NCBI RefSeq assembly: GCF_013359775.1
Contig: NZ_JABMCI010000063.1
Span: 62,001-126,000 of the forward strand
Direction: 5' to 3'
Origin: Cellulomonas humilata
GTDB lineage: Bacteria > Actinomycetota > Actinomycetes > Actinomycetales > Cellulomonadaceae
Length of the DNA: 64,000 nt
The notes below the pieces were generated by a model. It saw only the letters and a list, made by a program, of their open reading frames with translations. It did not search any database and was not told the origin of the DNA. Positions within the stretch are counted from its first letter, which is position 1, and the number at the start of each line of letters is the position of its first letter. A program made the translations under genes and the position numbers. Below are positions 27,951 through 36,482 of the stretch, in pieces.

Positions 27951-28774
27951 GCACTGCCGCCGCTCGACGGGCGGCGGTGCTCGGGCACCCGGTGGCGCAC
28001 TCGCTGTCACCGGCTCTGCACCGCGCCGCCTACGCGGCGCTCGGCCTCGACGGCTGGCGCTACGACGCCGTCGACGTCACCGAGTCCGAGCTCGCGACGT
28101 TCGTGCGCGGGCTCGACGCGTCCTGGGCGGGGCTGAGCCTCACGATGCCGCTCAAGCAGACGGTCATCCCGCTGCTCGACCACGTCGAGCCCCTGGCGGA
28201 GGTCGTCGGCGCCGTCAACACCGTCCTGGTCCAAGGACGCACGCTCATCGGTGCGAACACCGACGTGCACGGGCTCGTCGCCGCGCTCGGTGAGGGCCTC
28301 GACGGCCGGGTCCGCACTGCCGCGGTGCTGGGCGCGGGTGCGACCGCCGCGTCCACGGTCGCCGCGCTCGCGCAGCTCGGCTGTGCGTCGCCGGTCGTCT
28401 ACGTCCGGGCGCTCGCCCGGGCGGGCGGGCTCATGCGGGCGGCCCACCGGATGGGCGTGACGCCCGTCTACCGCACGCTGGACGCCGCGGCGGGGGAGAT
28501 CGGCCGGGCAGACGCGGTCGTGTCGACCCTCCCGCCGTTCGCCGCCGACGCGATCGCCGCGCAGCTCACCCACGCGGACGGCGTCCTCCTCGACGTGGCG
28601 TACGACCCCCGCCCGACCGCGCTGTCGGTCGCCTGGGCGGCGGCCGGGGGAGCGGTGGTGGGTGGGGAGCGCATGCTGCTGCACCAGGCGGCCGAGCAGG
28701 TGCGGCTGATGACCGGGCACCCGGCCCCGCTCGCCGCGATGGCGGCGGCGCTCGAGGGCAAACTCGCCCACTGA
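27947..28774 (+). CDS. aroE: Shikimate dehydrogenase
   Basis: AroE reduces 3-dehydroshikimate to shikimate with NADPH. The 275-residue protein shows the substrate motif GHPVAHSLSPALH (about 11-23), the catalytic Lys in SLTMPLKQ (about 64-71), GAVNT with the conserved Asn-Thr, and a glycine-rich nucleotide loop GAGATAAS. The GTG start overlaps the mltG stop as GTGA. Other shikimate genes (aroC, aroK, aroB, aroQ) come 13.6 kb downstream, beyond the pilus locus. Confidence 0.93.
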   Translation: MSTAAARRAAVLGHPVAHSLSPALHRAAYAALGLDGWRYDAVDVTESELATFVRGLDASWAGLSLTMPLKQTVIPLLDHVEPLAEVVGAVNTVLVQGRTLIGANTDVHGLVAALGEGLDGRVRTAAVLGAGATAASTVAALAQLGCASPVVYVRALARAGGLMRAAHRMGVTPVYRTLDAAAGEIGRADAVVSTLPPFAADAIAAQLTHADGVLLDVAYDPRPTALSVAWAAAGGAVVGGERMLLHQAAEQVRLMTGHPAPLAAMAAALEGKLAH

Positions 28775-28778
28775 CTTC

Positions 28779-28808
28779 CTCACGCGCCGGACGGTTCCTG
28801 CCGATTGA
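28779..28808 (+). promoter_or_regulatory. CTCA/GCCGAT promoter of pilB (FliA/WhiG-like)
   Basis: CTCA (28779-28782), 17 bases, then GCCGAT (28800-28805), about 60 bases before the pilB GTG. It is the weakest -35 match of the five sites, since the bases after CTCA differ. The spacing and the -10 are as in the others. Confidence 0.6.
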
Positions 28809-28866
28809 CCGGGGAGACACCCGTGCGGCCACCACCAGGCCGCCGGCTCGACCGGAGGGACGGCGC

Positions 28867-30540
28867 GTGAAGCAGCTCGGGGAGATCCTGCTCGATGAAG
28901 GCCTCGTCTCTGAGGTGCAGCTGCTCGCGGCGCTCGACGAGACCCATGCCCGCGGCTCGTCGCTCGGACGCACGCTGGTCGAGCTCGGCGTGATCACCGA
29001 GGGCCAGCTGGTCAAGGCCCTCGCGGCGCAGGTCGGCATGCAGTTCGTCGACCTCGACGAGCACCCGGTGGATCGCGCGGCACTCGCGCTGGTGCCCAGC
29101 GCGCTCTGTCGCAAGTACACCGTGCTGCCCGTCGCGCTGGAGGGCGGGTCGATCGTCCTGGCCACCTCCGACCCGGGCAACGTCATGGCCGTCGACGACG
29201 TGCGCACGGTCTCGGGCCGTCCGGTGATCTCGGTGATCTCGACGCACGACAACCTGCTGCGGGCGATCGACCGGTTCTGCCGCGCCGACGACGAGATGGA
29301 CGACCTGTCGCAGGCCTTCGAGGACGAGATCGGCACCGCCGACACCGACCTGTCGAAGATGGGCGACTTCGTCGACGACGACGCGCCGATCGTCCGGTAC
29401 GTGAACCTGCTGGTCACGCAGGCGATCACCGACCGCGCCTCGGACATCCACATCGAGCCCACCGAGCACGACCTGCGCGTGCGGTACCGCATCGACGGCG
29501 TCCTGCACGAGACGCAGCGGTCGCCCAAGCAGATCCAGGGCGGCGTCATCAGCCGCGTCAAGATCATGAGCGACATCGACATCGCCGAGCGTCGCAAGCC
29601 GCAGGACGGCCGCATGTCCGTGGTGCACAACGGCCGCAAGATCGACCTCCGCGTGGCCACGCTGCCCACGGTGTGGGGCGAGAAGATCGTCATGCGAATC
29701 CTGGACAACTCCACGGCGAGCCTCGACCTGCGCGACCTGTCGTTCCTGGACGAGAACTACGCGACCTATCACGAGGCGTACACCAAGCCGTACGGGATGA
29801 TCCTGGTGACCGGCCCCACCGGGTCCGGCAAGTCGACCACGCTCTACGCGACGCTCAACGCCGTCTCCAAGCCCGAGATCAACGTCATCACGGTCGAGGA
29901 CCCGGTCGAGTACCGCCTGGCCGGCATCAACCAGGTCCAGGTGAACCCCAAGGCGGGCCTGACCTTCGCGGGTGCGCTGCGCTCGATCCTGCGGTCGGAC
30001 CCCGACGTCGTCCTCCTCGGTGAGATCCGCGACCACGAGACCGCGCAGATCGCCATCGAGGCGGCCCTCACCGGTCACCTCGTGCTCTCGACCCTGCACA
30101 CCAACGACGCCCCGTCGGCGATCACCCGCCTCACCGAGATGGGGATCGAGCCCTTCCTGGTCGGGTCGGCGCTGGATGCGGTCGTCGCTCAGCGGCTCGC
30201 GCGCAAGCTCTGCAACAAGTGCAAGGAGCCGTACACACCGACTCCCGTGGAGCTGGCGGCGGCACGCTTCCCCTGGGTCGACGGTGAGCCGCTGCCCGAG
30301 CTGATGCGCGCGGTCGGTTGCCCGACGTGCTCGAAGACGGGTTACCGCGGGCGCCTGGCCCTGCACGAGGTGATGCGCGTGACCGAGGAGATCGAGCGGC
30401 ACGCTGTCGCGCACTCCTCCAGCGCGGACATCGCGGCGACCGCGATCTCGCAGGGCATGATCCCGCTGCGCAACGACGGCTGGCACAAGGTGGCGCTCGG
30501 CTACACGTCCATCGAGGAGATCCTGCGCGTCGTCGCCTGA
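28867..30540 (+). CDS. pilB: Type IV pilus assembly ATPase PilB
   Basis: PilB is the hexameric motor that powers pilus extension. The 557-residue protein begins with two 24-residue MshEN motifs separated by five residues (3-26 and 32-55), a c-di-GMP-binding fold. The first motif has Gln where Arg is usual and Thr where the final Gln is usual. Then come the secretion-ATPase core with Walker A GPTGSGKSTT (about 316), the Asp box (VITVEDPVEYR) and His box, and a zinc tetracysteine site (CNKC at about 449, CPTC at about 485). SD GGAGGGA is six bases before the GTG. It opens the pilus locus. Confidence 0.95.
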   Translation: MKQLGEILLDEGLVSEVQLLAALDETHARGSSLGRTLVELGVITEGQLVKALAAQVGMQFVDLDEHPVDRAALALVPSALCRKYTVLPVALEGGSIVLATSDPGNVMAVDDVRTVSGRPVISVISTHDNLLRAIDRFCRADDEMDDLSQAFEDEIGTADTDLSKMGDFVDDDAPIVRYVNLLVTQAITDRASDIHIEPTEHDLRVRYRIDGVLHETQRSPKQIQGGVISRVKIMSDIDIAERRKPQDGRMSVVHNGRKIDLRVATLPTVWGEKIVMRILDNSTASLDLRDLSFLDENYATYHEAYTKPYGMILVTGPTGSGKSTTLYATLNAVSKPEINVITVEDPVEYRLAGINQVQVNPKAGLTFAGALRSILRSDPDVVLLGEIRDHETAQIAIEAALTGHLVLSTLHTNDAPSAITRLTEMGIEPFLVGSALDAVVAQRLARKLCNKCKEPYTPTPVELAAARFPWVDGEPLPELMRAVGCPTCSKTGYRGRLALHEVMRVTEEIERHAVAHSSSADIAATAISQGMIPLRNDGWHKVALGYTSIEEILRVVA

Positions 30541-30569
30541 CCGGGGGACCGCTTGACGTGCACCGATGC

Positions 30570-30598
30570 CTCAAGTCGGGCACGCGCCAGGCCGATGA
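30570..30598 (+). promoter_or_regulatory. CTCA/GCCGAT promoter of pilT (FliA/WhiG-like)
   Basis: CTCAAGTCGG begins at 30570 and GCCGATGA at 30591, with 17 bases between CTCA and GCCGAT. It lies in the 127-base gap between pilB and pilT, about 70 bases before the pilT GTG, which has its own GGAGG site. Confidence 0.75.
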
Positions 30599-30667
30599 AG
30601 CGCAAAGAGCGTGAACGGTGCGTGACCAGACGCACCGACGGATGCCGTACGACCGTGGAGGAACGAC

Positions 30668-32239
30668 GTGAGCGAGACGTACCAGGCATCCGCCGGAGAG
30701 CCGTCGCGGCCGCTGCCGCCCTACCGGCCGGTCGGCCCGCAGGCGGGTGCACCCGCGCCTGGCCAGGCGATGTTCTCGCCGATCCCGTCGCAGAGCTCGC
30801 TCCCGCCCGCGCCGGAGCCCCCGCAGCACTATCAGGCTCCGCCGGCGAGCCCCGCCTCGTACCCGGGCGGCGTCACGACCCAGGCCGCGCAGGCGTCGTT
30901 TCTGCCGGCGGGACCAGGGGCGACCACGAACGGCGTGTTCATGCCCGCTCCCGCTCCGGCGGTCGGTGCACCGGGACACGTCCCCGCACCGCAGCCGCCC
31001 CCGCCGCCCGCAGCCGGTCCGCCGAGCCAGCGTGCCGCCGCCCCCGCGGCGGTCCGTGACCGAGCACCCCGCCGAGGGATGGGCCAGGAGGCCGAGGAGG
31101 GCGACATCGCGATCGACGCCGTCCTCACCGAGATGGTGAAGCTGGGCGCGTCGGACGTGCACCTGACGACGGGCGCCGCGCCCATGGTCCGGATCTCCGG
31201 GTCGCTCAAGCCGCTCGACGGCTTCGGCACCGTGATGCCGGAGCCGCTGCGTCGCACGCTGTACGGGATCCTGACGCAGAAGCAGCGGGAGAAGTTCGAG
31301 GCGAACCTCGAGCTCGACCTCTCCTACGCCGTCCGCGGCCTCGCCCGCTTCCGCGTGAACATCTACCAGCAGCGCGAGTCCATCGGCGCCGCGTTCCGCG
31401 TGATCCCCTACGAGATCAAGCCCCTCGAGGCGCTGGGAGTTCCGCCGATCGTGGGATCGTTCGCCGGGCTGCCCCGCGGTCTCGTCCTGGTCACGGGTCC
31501 CACGGGGTCCGGCAAGTCGACGACCCTCGCGGCCGTGGTCGACCTGGCGAACCGGACCCGCGAGGATCACATCATGACGGTCGAGGACCCGATCGAGTTC
31601 CTCCACCGCCACAAGAAGTCGCTGATCAACCAGCGCGAGGTGGGCTCGGACACGCACTCGTTCGCGAACGCGCTCAAGCACGTGCTGCGCCAGGACCCCG
31701 ACATCATCCTGGTCGGCGAGATGCGTGACCTCGAGACGATCTCGGTCGCGCTGACCGCGGCCGAGACGGGCCACCTCGTCTTCGCGACGCTGCACACGTC
31801 CGACGCCGCCCAGACGATCGACCGCATCATCGACGTGTTCCCCGCGCACCAGCAGGCCCAGGTGCGCACCCAGCTGGCGAGCGCCCTCCAGGGCGTCGTC
31901 TGCCAGACGCTGGCCAAGCGCGCCGACTCGACCGGCCGTGCGGTCGCCACCGAGGTGCTCATCGCGACCCCGGCCATCCGCAACCTCATCCGCGAGGGCA
32001 AGACGCACCAGATCTACTCGGCCATGCAGGCCGGTGCCCAGCAGGGCATGCACACGATGGACCAGCACCTCGCCGACCTGGTCAAGACCGGCCGGATCTC
32101 GTACGAGACCGGCCTGGACAAGTGCCACCACATCGAGGACTTCAACCGGCTCACGGGCCGCGCGAACGGCGGCTCCGCGGGCGCCGGCCTCCAGAAGGCC
32201 GGCATGGGCGGCAACTTCTACGCGGAGGGGACCGGCTGA
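30668..32239 (+). CDS. pilT: Type IV pilus retraction ATPase PilT with long Pro-rich N-terminal extension
   Basis: PilT drives pilus retraction and twitching. The 523-residue protein is about 150 residues longer than usual. Residues 1-140 are Pro/Ala/Gln-rich and probably disordered. The PilT core starts at about 148 (IDAVLTEMVKLGASDVHLT). Walker A GPTGSGKSTT is at about 276. The Asp box (TVEDPIEF), the Walker B (DPDIILVGEMRD) and the PilT-specific C-terminal part with AIRNLIREGKTHQI are all present. There is no Cys-rich zinc site, unlike PilB. It overlaps pilC by one base. Confidence 0.95.
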   Translation: MSETYQASAGEPSRPLPPYRPVGPQAGAPAPGQAMFSPIPSQSSLPPAPEPPQHYQAPPASPASYPGGVTTQAAQASFLPAGPGATTNGVFMPAPAPAVGAPGHVPAPQPPPPPAAGPPSQRAAAPAAVRDRAPRRGMGQEAEEGDIAIDAVLTEMVKLGASDVHLTTGAAPMVRISGSLKPLDGFGTVMPEPLRRTLYGILTQKQREKFEANLELDLSYAVRGLARFRVNIYQQRESIGAAFRVIPYEIKPLEALGVPPIVGSFAGLPRGLVLVTGPTGSGKSTTLAAVVDLANRTREDHIMTVEDPIEFLHRHKKSLINQREVGSDTHSFANALKHVLRQDPDIILVGEMRDLETISVALTAAETGHLVFATLHTSDAAQTIDRIIDVFPAHQQAQVRTQLASALQGVVCQTLAKRADSTGRAVATEVLIATPAIRNLIREGKTHQIYSAMQAGAQQGMHTMDQHLADLVKTGRISYETGLDKCHHIEDFNRLTGRANGGSAGAGLQKAGMGGNFYAEGTG

Positions 32240-33471
32240 TGGCCGCCACGTCCAGCAAGACCTACGAGTACGCCGTCCGCGACCGCGGCGGCAAGATCGT
32301 CAAGGGCCGCATCGAGGCTCCGAGCCAGGCAGCGGTCGCCAACCGGCTGAAGACCATGGGCCTGGCGCCCATGTCGATCAGCGAGGTGGGCACCGGGGGA
32401 CTCTCCAAGGAGATCTCCATCCCGGGCTTCTCGGACAAGATCTCGCTCAAGGACCTGGCGATCATGGCCCGCCAGCTGGCCACCATGATCAACGCCGGAC
32501 TGTCGCTGCTGCGGTCTCTGACCATCCTGGCGGAGCAGACCGAGAGCAAGCCGCTGGCCAAGCGCATCGCGCAGGTCCGCAACGACGTCGAGGTCGGCGT
32601 CGCGTTCTCGACCGCCCTGACCAAGCACGCCGACGTCTTCCCGCCGCTGATGATCAACATGGTGAAGGCGGGCGAGGTCGGCGGATTCCTCGACCAGGTG
32701 CTCGTCTCGGTCGCGCAGAACTTCGAGGACGAGGTCAAGCTTCGCGGCAAGGTCAAGTCGGCGATGACGTACCCGGTCGTCGTGTTCGTCATCGCGATCC
32801 TGGCCGTCGTCGGCATGCTGCTGTTCATCGTCCCGGTGTTCGCCGGCATGTTCACCAGCCTCGGTGGGGAGCTCCCGCTGCCCACCCGGATCCTGGTCAT
32901 GCTGTCCGATCTGCTCAAGTGGATCGCGATCCCGCTCGTCGTCGTGCTCGTCGGCTTCTCACTCTGGTGGAGCAAGCACAAGAACGACCGTGGCGTCCGG
33001 GAGCGTCTCGACCCGATCAAGCTCAAGGTGCCGGTGTTCGGCAACCTCTTCCGCAAGATCGCGGTGGCACGATTCACCCGCAACTTCGGCACGATGATCC
33101 ATGCCGGCGTCCCGATCCTCCAGGCGCTCGACATCGTCGGCGAGACCAGCGGCAACCTGGTGATCGAGCGCGCCGCCAAGGCCGTCCAGGAGTCCGTGCG
33201 GTCGGGGCACTCGCTGAGTGGGCCGCTGTCCCAGCACCCGGTGTTCCCGCCGATGGTGGTGCAGATGATGGCCGTCGGTGAGGACACCGGTGCGCTCGAC
33301 ACGATGCTCGAAAAGATCGCGGAGTTCTACGACCAGGAGGTCGAGGCGACGACGGAACAGCTGACGTCGCTCATCGAGCCTCTGATGATCGTCGTGCTGG
33401 GCTCGATCATCGGTGGAATGATCATTGCGTTGTACATGCCCATCTTCAAGGTCTTCGACCTCATCACCTGA
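32239..33471 (+). CDS. pilC: Type IV pilus inner membrane platform protein PilC
   Basis: PilC is the membrane platform on which the PilB and PilT motors act. The 410-residue protein has a short cytoplasmic N-terminus (about 1-70) and two GspF domains (about 75-200 and 278-400), each with conserved MIxAGLxLLxSL-like and GExxGxLD segments. Three membrane helices lie at about 178-205, 228-252 and 375-405. The length is typical. The first prepilin gene begins one base after its stop. Confidence 0.95.
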   Translation: MAATSSKTYEYAVRDRGGKIVKGRIEAPSQAAVANRLKTMGLAPMSISEVGTGGLSKEISIPGFSDKISLKDLAIMARQLATMINAGLSLLRSLTILAEQTESKPLAKRIAQVRNDVEVGVAFSTALTKHADVFPPLMINMVKAGEVGGFLDQVLVSVAQNFEDEVKLRGKVKSAMTYPVVVFVIAILAVVGMLLFIVPVFAGMFTSLGGELPLPTRILVMLSDLLKWIAIPLVVVLVGFSLWWSKHKNDRGVRERLDPIKLKVPVFGNLFRKIAVARFTRNFGTMIHAGVPILQALDIVGETSGNLVIERAAKAVQESVRSGHSLSGPLSQHPVFPPMVVQMMAVGEDTGALDTMLEKIAEFYDQEVEATTEQLTSLIEPLMIVVLGSIIGGMIIALYMPIFKVFDLIT

Positions 33472-33472
33472 G

Positions 33473-33892
33473 ATGAACAGACTCCGGAAAAGCTCTGCGG
33501 ACGACGGATTCACGCTCGTCGAGCTCCTCGTCGTGATCATCATCATCGGGACGTTGGCAGCGATCGCGATCCCAGCCCTGATCAGTCAGCGCCGCAAGGC
33601 CACCGACGCCAGCCTGAAGTCCGACCTGCGCACGGTCGCGACCGCGATCGAGGCGGCTCGAACTGCCGACGGCGATCTGCCCACGACGAAGGCGGAGATC
33701 GCCTTCGACGCCCGGACCAGCCCAGGGAACACGTTCGGCGTGACCGTGACCGGCACCCACTTCTGCATCTCGGGGGACCACCCTGCCGGCCAGGGCGCGT
33801 CCCACGCGTGGGTCTACGACACGGCGAACGGCGGGTTCCAGGCGGGGGCCACGGCGACCTGCACCGGGAGCGTGACCTTCGTCTTTCCGTAG
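33473..33892 (+). CDS. Type IV prepilin (minor, PilA-like)
   Basis: The 139-residue prepilin has a short charged leader ending in Gly (SADDG), then FTLVELL with Phe at +1 and Glu at +5. A continuous hydrophobic helix and the QRRKATDASLKSDLRTVATAI stretch follow. The mature part has two Cys (FCISG and TCTGS), a typical disulphide-bonded C-terminal loop. It is a clear paralogue of the next pilin. It is read from the pilT-pilC transcript and followed by a strong hairpin. Confidence 0.92.
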   Translation: MNRLRKSSADDGFTLVELLVVIIIIGTLAAIAIPALISQRRKATDASLKSDLRTVATAIEAARTADGDLPTTKAEIAFDARTSPGNTFGVTVTGTHFCISGDHPAGQGASHAWVYDTANGGFQAGATATCTGSVTFVFP

Positions 33893-33932
33893 GCGAAGCC
33901 GAGCTGTGAACTGCCGCGCAGCGGCGAGACGA

Positions 33933-33961
33933 GCGCGTCCGGGGGAGTTCCCCGGGCGCGC
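33933..33961 (+). terminator. Terminator after the first prepilin gene
   Basis: A 12-base-pair stem (33933-33944 with 33950-33961, one G-U pair) with loop GAGTT, followed by TTGG. It separates the pilT-pilC-prepilin transcript from the major pilin promoter. Confidence 0.8.
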
Positions 33962-34003
33962 TTGGTCCGTTCGGGTGAAACGGACTAGCACCTCATTCCA
34001 CGA

Positions 34004-34031
34004 CTCAAGTCGGCGGCCCCGATGCCGAAAT
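34004..34031 (+). promoter_or_regulatory. CTCA/GCCGAA promoter of the major pilin gene (FliA/WhiG-like)
   Basis: CTCAAGTCGG begins at 34004 and GCCGAAAT at 34024, with 16 bases between CTCA and GCCGAA. It lies between the upstream terminator and the pilin ATG, about 74 bases before the start. The ten-base CTCAAGTCGG is identical in the pilT and pilM promoters. Confidence 0.78.
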
Positions 34032-34104
34032 AGCATCCGTGCGGCGCCCCAGGTTGACGCACATTGACGCAGTATTCACATCGACGTTGAAATGGGGACC
34101 GAGC

Positions 34105-34560
34105 ATGATCGCTCGCATTCGCAAGTCCATCGACGAGAAGGACCAGGGCTTCACGCTCATCGAGCTCCTCGTCGTCATCATCATCATCGGCATCCTCGCG
34201 GCCATCGCGATCCCGGTGTTCCTCAACCAGCGCAAGAAGGCCGTCGACGCCTCCATCAAGTCCGACCTCCGCACGGTCGCGAACGAGATGGAGACGTACT
34301 ACACGGACGCGCAGACCTACCCGGCTGCCGTGCCCACCCACACCGCTGCGGTGACGGCCAACGCCATCACGATCAGTGGCAACGCGGTGAGCCTCAGCTC
34401 GAACAACCAGATCACGATCACGTACGACGTCGCCTCGCCGAACACGCAGTCGTACTGCGTGCGGGGCACCAACACCAAGGGCTCGAACTCCGTGGGTTGG
34501 TTCTACATCAGCAACAAGGGCGGCCTGCAGCCGAGCTCGACCACGACCTGCACCTTCTGA
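34105..34560 (+). CDS. pilA: Major type IV pilin PilA
   Basis: The 151-residue prepilin has leader DEKDQG, then FTLIELL (Phe +1, Glu +5) and the ideal hydrophobic helix IIIIGILAAIAIPVFLNQR. The Ser/Thr-rich mature domain has a C-terminal Cys pair (SYCVRG and TTCTF). It is called major because it has its own promoter, is flanked by strong hairpins on both sides and best fits the canonical pilin. ATG at 34105 directly precedes the leader peptide; earlier in-frame codons would give an implausible leader. The many Ser/Thr residues are possible glycosylation sites. Confidence 0.93.
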   Translation: MIARIRKSIDEKDQGFTLIELLVVIIIIGILAAIAIPVFLNQRKKAVDASIKSDLRTVANEMETYYTDAQTYPAAVPTHTAAVTANAITISGNAVSLSSNNQITITYDVASPNTQSYCVRGTNTKGSNSVGWFYISNKGGLQPSSTTTCTF

Positions 34561-34573
34561 TCCTGACCTGAAC

Positions 34574-34613
34574 CCGATGTGGGGCGGGAGCACCTGCTCC
34601 CGCCCCACATCGG
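34574..34613 (+). terminator. Very strong hairpin after pilA
   Basis: A perfect 19-base-pair stem with a two-base CC loop (arms 34574-34592 and 34595-34613) starts 14 bases after the pilA stop and ends 33 bases before the next start. There is no U-tract. It probably stops most transcripts and stabilises the pilA mRNA, with leak-through into the minor pilins. Confidence 0.85.
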
Positions 34614-34646
34614 TGCACCCGCACCACCACACGAGGGAGGGATCCG

Positions 34647-36482
34647 ATGCGGCGTTCCGCTGAGCTGGACCTGCGCGACGAGGGTGGCTTCACGCTCATC
34701 GAGGTCGTCGTCGCACTCTTCCTGCTCGGCATCGTCGCCACCGCAGGTCTGACCTTCTTCTTCCGTGGCATGCAGAACACCTCGCACCTCCAGCGCACGC
34801 AGACGGCCGTGGCTGTCGCGAACGAGGCGATGGAGAAGGTCCGCGCCGTGACGCCGCGGATCGCGGACACCGTGACCGCCACCAGCGGGTTGCTCATCGG
34901 ACGGTCGCAGACCGCCGTGCAGGCCGCGTGGGCCGCCGCCGCCGCCGCGGACACCAGCCAGTCGAACGCCGTGTGGGACACCGCCGCAGCGACGCGACCC
35001 CAGGTGGCCATCCCCGTCGTCGACACCGTCCGTGTGTCGGACGAGACGTTCACCACCACGACGCTGATCGGCACGTGCTACCGCCTCAAGGCCGCGAGCG
35101 CGACCGACCAGACCTGCGTGAAGACGAACCCGGGCATCACGGCCGTCCAGCTCTACCGCGTGACCGTCGTGGTCACTTGGGAGGCGGGCACCAGTGGCCA
35201 GTGCGCAGCGGGGACGTGCAGCTACCGGCTCTCGACGCTCGTGGACCCGACGCTCGACGCCAACTGGAACCTCACCGCAAAGCCGGTGACGTACGACGAC
35301 ACCTCGACCATGGTGACCGGCGGGGCCGCCGACGTCATCAACACCCTGGCCAACGACGTCATCGGGTTCGTCCCCGCCGGCGTGAACCCGACCACGATCA
35401 CGTCTCCGCCCTCGATCGGTACTGCGGCAACCGTGGCGTCCGGCACCGAGATCGGGCGCATCCGGTACACGCCACCGGCCAACGCCTCTGGCATCACCAC
35501 GCTGCGGTATCGACTCAAGGACGGTGCGGGCCGGACATCGAACGAGGCAACCCTCACAGTGTCGGTCCGGCCGCTGGCGACCGCGTTCGCGCAGACCGTC
35601 GAGACGTCCTCGACCACCACCTGGTCCGTACCCGCCTACGGCACGGGGCTCGACGTCGTCATCGTCAGCGGGACCGCGACGGTCAGCGGCAACACCCTGA
35701 CGTACGCGTCCGGTGCGACCGCCGGGTCCGCTGTGATCAAGTACAAGGTCGTCGACGACAGCGGGCTCGAGAGCGACACCGTGAACCTCACGGTGACGGT
35801 CGTCGTGCCGTCGCCCCCCGCCGTGACCGACGTCGCGACGACGATCGTGGCGGCACCCGGCCCGGCGACGACTACGCAGGACCTCAAGATCCTGGACCAG
35901 CTCGGCCTGAGCCCGAAGACTGCGTACTCGGTGACCTGGGTGCCCGCCAGCACCGTGATCAAGGCGGCCACCGGCACCACACCGGGCACTGTCGTCCAGT
36001 CGGCGCCCAAGACGGAGCTGAACTGGGTCATGAGCTCGGCGTCAGGTTTCAACCAGGTCGGCGTGTACGAGACCAGGTTCACTGTGGCCAAGGGCACGAG
36101 CGCCCAGTCCGCGCAGAAGAAGGTCACCGTCTCCGTCCGACCCCTTGCCACGGCGTTCACGGATCCGACGTCCGTGTCGGGTGGCGCATCCAAGGTGGTC
36201 GCGATGCCGACGACCAATGCACCGAACGTGGTTCCCACCACAGGCGTGACGTACCTGGTTGCTCCCGGCACCGTGCCCGTCTGCAGCATCGGTACCGCAA
36301 ACGTCAGCTCGCAGCCTTCCGTGACGGCCGGGACGACCGCGGCCCCGACGTTCAAGGCACCGAAGTGGACGAGCGGCAACGGCACGGGGACCTGCACGTT
36401 CCCCTACTGGATGGTGTGGAACGCCAGCGGCTACACGCTGACGTCGGACACGGTCGTGGCGACGATGAAGGTGACGAAGTGA
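34647..36482 (+). CDS. Large minor pilin with Ig-like domains (PilV-like N-terminus)
   Basis: The 611-residue protein starts with a prepilin signal: leader ending in GG, then FTLIEVVVALFLLGIV with Glu at +5, as in PilV-type minor pilins. After about residue 195 it becomes a string of beta-rich Ig-like modules, best seen in one with LANDVIGF, IRYTPPANASG and YRLKDGAGRTS. The decapeptide VSVRPLATAF occurs twice (305-314 and 495-504) as a domain junction. Such a protein would project from the pilus tip as an adhesin or spacer. GGAGGG upstream supports the ATG. The stop overlaps the next start. Confidence 0.88.
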   Translation: MRRSAELDLRDEGGFTLIEVVVALFLLGIVATAGLTFFFRGMQNTSHLQRTQTAVAVANEAMEKVRAVTPRIADTVTATSGLLIGRSQTAVQAAWAAAAAADTSQSNAVWDTAAATRPQVAIPVVDTVRVSDETFTTTTLIGTCYRLKAASATDQTCVKTNPGITAVQLYRVTVVVTWEAGTSGQCAAGTCSYRLSTLVDPTLDANWNLTAKPVTYDDTSTMVTGGAADVINTLANDVIGFVPAGVNPTTITSPPSIGTAATVASGTEIGRIRYTPPANASGITTLRYRLKDGAGRTSNEATLTVSVRPLATAFAQTVETSSTTTWSVPAYGTGLDVVIVSGTATVSGNTLTYASGATAGSAVIKYKVVDDSGLESDTVNLTVTVVVPSPPAVTDVATTIVAAPGPATTTQDLKILDQLGLSPKTAYSVTWVPASTVIKAATGTTPGTVVQSAPKTELNWVMSSASGFNQVGVYETRFTVAKGTSAQSAQKKVTVSVRPLATAFTDPTSVSGGASKVVAMPTTNAPNVVPTTGVTYLVAPGTVPVCSIGTANVSSQPSVTAGTTAAPTFKAPKWTSGNGTGTCTFPYWMVWNASGYTLTSDTVVATMKVTK

